Positions 60,281-64,000 of a stretch of 64,000 nucleotides of DNA are shown one piece after another. The translations under genes and the position numbers were made by a program. Every line of letters starts with the position of its first letter. Positions within the stretch are counted from its first letter, which is position 1. The stretch covers positions 1 to 64,000 of the forward strand of contig WTXG01000013.1 in the NCBI GenBank assembly GCA_022496185.1, written 5' to 3'. Source of the stretch: Multifurca ochricompacta. Lineage: Eukaryota; Basidiomycota; Agaricomycetes; Russulales; Russulaceae. Under the pieces are notes generated by a model. That model was not told the DNA's origin. It did not search any database and saw nothing but the letters and a program-made list of their open reading frames with translations.

Positions 60281-60431
60281 TCAAGGCAGAGGTCACCTGC
60301 CGTGTCCTTGTATGGCGATCTGTACGCACACGAGGCTATGCGCTATGCGCAACCACCCAGAGATTAACTTCCTTCCCATCCACCGACACTATCATACCTT
60401 CCCTGCGAACAAACTCTTTCCCACTCTTACC
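60281..60431 (+). promoter_or_regulatory. Upstream leader of NLR4, shared with NLR2
   Basis: Counterpart of 31433-31580, with the same blocks up to TTACCATG. The similarity continues across the start codon. Confidence 0.6.
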
Positions 60432-63400
60432 ATGTCCAGAGCCAACCTATCGCCACATCCAATTCCCACTTCCAATCCATTTTCGATCATGCATTGAAAG
60501 CGTACAAGAGGCAGACAAAGTGTGATCTTATCGCACATCCGCTAGCCGTCCAATTCCAATCATGCCATTCTCCTACCGCGATTATCGCCATACTTCAGAA
60601 CCAGATCCAGGAGTTTGATCAATCCCGAGGCAGTGACCAAAAGTGGAACAAATGGCTCAGCCCAACCATAAATGTGCTCTATGCACTTTCTGCGACCCTC
60701 GGAGAAGGAGTTGGCCTAGCAAGTCTCAAGACGATATGTATCTTCTAACCTTCGTGCTCAAATGTCTGCCCTACAGGTATTTTCACCCGCGAAAGTGATA
60801 TTTGCTGGAATCGGCGTCCTCCTCTTAGTGAGCATCCCATGTCCTTTATATTATTCTGCGTTCTGAAATCTGTTAGGCGGCAAAGGATGTGAGCGGCAGC
60901 CAAGAAGCTCTCAGTAACCTGTTCGAGCGTGTAGAGAACTTTTTTAAACGCTTGGAGACTTATACGGAAGTACCTCCGACTGCAGCGATGACCGATATAA
61001 TCGTGAAGATCATGGTCGAAGTGCTTGGTGTCCTTGCTCTGGCAACTAAAGAGATTAAGCAAGGATCAGCCAGTGAGTTCATTCTCAGTGAGATATGAGA
61101 TGACAGCTTTGACAGATTTTTGTTCAGAAAAATATTTGAAGAAATTGGCAGGAAGGACGGATATTGAAGATGCGCTTGGAAGGCTGGACAAATTGACCCA
61201 TGACGAGGCTCTAATGGCGACGGCGCAGATTCTGAAGCTCGCACACAACGTTGATAACAAGGTCACGAGTGTTGATGACAAAGTAAAGGTAGTCATCGAG
61301 GGTGGGTACAGCATTTGACCATGTCTTTGAGCTATGGTAACCGTATATGTGGATAGACGGCAGGGAAGCGAAAGTGGCAGCAAAGGAGGCCAAAGTGGCG
61401 GCAAAGGAGGCTAAACTAATTATGCAGCAAACGGCCAACACTGTAGATCAAGTCAAAAGTCCGTATTTCCTTTTTTATCTGACCGTACAGGCTCAAGTGT
61501 ATTCTTAACAGGAAGTCAACTGCACCAAGATCTTCGAAGATGGCTCTCTCCACCTGACCCATCTATAAATCACAATATCGCCCGCGGTGCTCATCACACT
61601 GGAACCGCCTCTTGGTTCTTCCAAGGCACCATCTTCAACAATTGGAAGTCATCTGCCTCACTCTTATGGGTCCACGGAAAGCGTACGCTCCCTTACCGTT
61701 TATCACTTGGATCTCCTTGACGACGCCACACTTCCGTAGCGGGGTCAGGGAAAAGCATCCTTTGGTTCGTGAATCTTCAGTCAGATGGCTAAAATCAAGG
61801 GAGAATTCATGTCGCTCGTCAGCTCCACGATCGTCCAGGATATCGAATCAATATGCAAGGCAGGATTGGCTTTTATGGCGTATTTCTATTTCGACTTTAG
61901 AGATACCGCCAAACAAAATCGCCGCAATCTGCTTCCCTCGCTTCTAATTCAATTTGCTGAATGCTCCGATCCTTGTTGCGACGTACTCTCTCGTATCTAT
62001 TCTGAACACGGCAGTGGGACACGACAACCCAGCGATGAGGTTTTAATCCAATGCCTAAAAGATATGATTTTAATCCCGGATCAACTTCCAAAGTATATTG
62101 TTGTGGATGCGCTAGACGAATGCTCGAACACATCTGGCATGCCCACACCGCGAGAACAGGTCCTTGATCTCGTCAAGGACCTCGTTGGTCTTTCCTTCCC
62201 AAATCTTCATATATGTGTCACAAGTCGCCCAGAGATCGACATTAGATCTGCCCTTGAACCTATCACCTCTCTCCATGTGTCACTTCACGATCAAAGTGGG
62301 CAGAAGGAGGATATCATCCAATATGTCAGTTCTGTCGTTCAATCTGACACGAAAATGCGAAGATGGAGACAGGAAGATAAGAATCTCGTTGTTGAGACCC
62401 TATCCGAGAGAGCCGACGGAATGTAAGGTCATTTATGTACTGTTATTACACTTGCTTACAGATTGAAACAGGTTTCGATGGGTTTTCTGTCAGTTGGAAA
62501 CTCTCCGGCACTGTCTTCCACCAAGTGTTCGGCGTATACTCGAGGAATTGCCAGAAACGCTAGATGAAACATACGAACGAATATTGAACGATATCAACAA
62601 ATCGAACAGGGATCACGCTCATCGTCTCTTACAATGTCTCACAGTCGCTGTCCGGCCACTACGTGTGGATGAACTTGCGGAGATACTTGCAGTTGACTTT
62701 GGCTCTGGGCAAGGAGAAACTCCAAAGTTAAATTCGGATTGGCGATGGGAGGACCAGGAACAGGCAGTACTTTCCACGTGCTCCAGTTTGATTGCCGTTG
62801 TGGATGACAGCGGCACGCAAGTGGTCCAGTTTTCGCACTTTTCGGTCAAGGAATTTTTGACGTCGAGTCGGCTTGCAATTTCAAATGGAGATGCGTCGCG
62901 ATATCATATCCCCCTCGAGCCAGCTCACACCATCCTCGCGCAAGCTTGCTTAGGTGTTCTACTGCGATTGAACGATCAGGTTGACATGGAAAGCATGGAC
63001 AGCAAGTTTCCGTTGGCTTTATATGCTGCTCAGAATTGGGTTGGTCATGCCCAATTTGGGAGTGTGTCATCGCAAATATGCGAGGGAATGAAGGATATCT
63101 TTGACCCGGACAAACCACATTTTTCCGCATGGTTTCGGGTGCACAATATAGACAAAGGCTGGGGCAATTCCTTCGATCGGATCAACTCTGCAGAACCCAG
63201 AGCAGTCACCCTATACTATTCCGCCCTGTGCGGATTCCGTGATCTGTCGGAGGAGATGATAATGAAGAATCCAGCGCATGTTAATGCCATGTGTAGTAAT
63301 CAGTCGACACCGCTGGTTGGGGCACTGCAGAAGGGACACGTAGGCGTTGCAGCATTGCTGTACGAAAAGGGCGCAAACTTGGACATACGCGGCAGCTGGA

Positions 63401-63981
63401 ACAAGACCCTACTACATGCAGCATCGATGCACGGACCTGTAGAGACTGCGCGTTGGCTACTCGACCATGGCGTAGATGTGAATGCACAGGCGAATGATGG
63501 CTGGAATGCATTGCATCTGGCGGCAACCAATGGACACCTTGAGATCGTCCGTATGTTACTACAGCGCGGTGCACCCGTCAATTCCAAGGCAGATGATAGC
63601 TGGACTGCGTTGCATGGGGCGGCAAGTAATGGTCACCCTGAGATTGCACAGTTTTTACTGGAACATGGTGCAGGGTTGAACGCCCAAGATGATAACCTCG
63701 ATACTCCATTGCACCTGGCGATAAGGAACTATCACGCAAACAGTGCGGAGGTATTATTGAGGCACGGAGCAGACGCAAATATAAAGGATAAGACCGGCCA
63801 GACTCCGTTGCACCAGGCAGTACTCTATGGGTTGCTCGAATGCGCTCGCTTGCTTCTTGATTACGGTGCGAGCATAGAAGCGGAGGATAACGAAGGTCAT
63901 ACCCCGTTCCGAGTTGGGTCGAACAAAGAAAATCGCGACGTCAGGGCGTTTCTTTTAGAACGCGGTGCCAAGGGAGGATAA
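60432..63981 (+). CDS. Goodbye-NACHT-ankyrin STAND protein, copy 4 (NLR4), start codon out of frame
   Basis: Fourth copy with the same nine-exon plan. The hydrophobic-helix exon is 60777-60827 and the P-loop exon 61740-61764. The linker has two VDxKV heptads followed by three EAKxxAK-type units, the most of any copy. NACHT: YFYFDFRDTAKQN, YIVVDALDEC, VTSRPEID. FRWVFCQLETLRHCLPPSVR follows (one Phe-for-Cys codon change near 62484 depends on the splice join). Eight ankyrin-type repeats, the last degenerate (TPFRVGSNKENR). Compared with NLR2 the start reads ATGTCCAGAGCC instead of ATGTCCCAGAGCC, so the ATG at 60432 leads to a stop after 21 codons, while the domain frame itself is open without a nearby upstream ATG. 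Either a base is missing or initiation is elsewhere. Confidence 0.82.
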
Positions 63982-64000
63982 TCTAAGTATCTACATGTCT

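Overview
The window is nuclear DNA of a filamentous basidiomycete, most likely an Agaricomycete. Genes are broken by many 40-90 nt introns (GTNNGT...YAG), and the families present are typical of that class: Goodbye-NACHT-ankyrin STAND proteins, fungal DUF2235 hydrolases, HSL-type alpha/beta hydrolases with long spacers, chromodomain-type Ty3/gypsy elements and a Tad-like LINE. All products were assigned by reading translated motifs; no database search was run.

Layout. 1-5,700: the 3' end of an unidentified gene, a DUF2235 alpha/beta hydrolase (1,855-3,837) and unassigned sequence. 5,668-22,658: three tandem paralogues of a serine alpha/beta hydrolase (A, B, C), with a STAND/NLR gene (NLR1, minus strand) wedged between B and C. 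22,790-30,521: a very young Ty3/gypsy retrotransposon with 5-bp target duplications, nested inside an old inverted LTR of its own family. 31,581-35,138: NLR2. 35,577-40,470: a transposon graveyard with a LINE relic, a 502-bp hAT-type MITE with an 8-bp target duplication, and a second, decayed Ty3/gypsy element interrupted by a solo LTR. 40,950-44,354: NLR3. 45,788-51,126: a zinc-finger gene fragment, a P-loop protein relic and a metallo-beta-lactamase-fold gene. 52,427-55,678: a mitochondrial ABC half-transporter of the MDL1/ABCB10 type. 56,400-58,600: a second P-loop gene relic. 60,432-63,981: NLR4.

The main feature is the family of four NLR-like genes. Each has a Goodbye-type N-terminal helical domain, a heptad-repeat linker, a NACHT NTPase, a helical/winged region and C-terminal ankyrin repeats. 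All share one nine-exon structure, including a 51-nt phase 0/0 exon that encodes a hydrophobic helix and a 25-nt micro-exon that carries the Walker A loop. The copies differ in heptad number, ankyrin number and ankyrin sequence, and show patchy near-identity that suggests gene conversion. This is what would be expected of a diversifying self/non-self recognition family, but recognition and cell-death roles are inferred from the family and not shown by the sequence.

Several otherwise intact genes are broken by a single-base change, most of them in or next to a short homopolymer. Sequencing error should be excluded before any of them is called a pseudogene.
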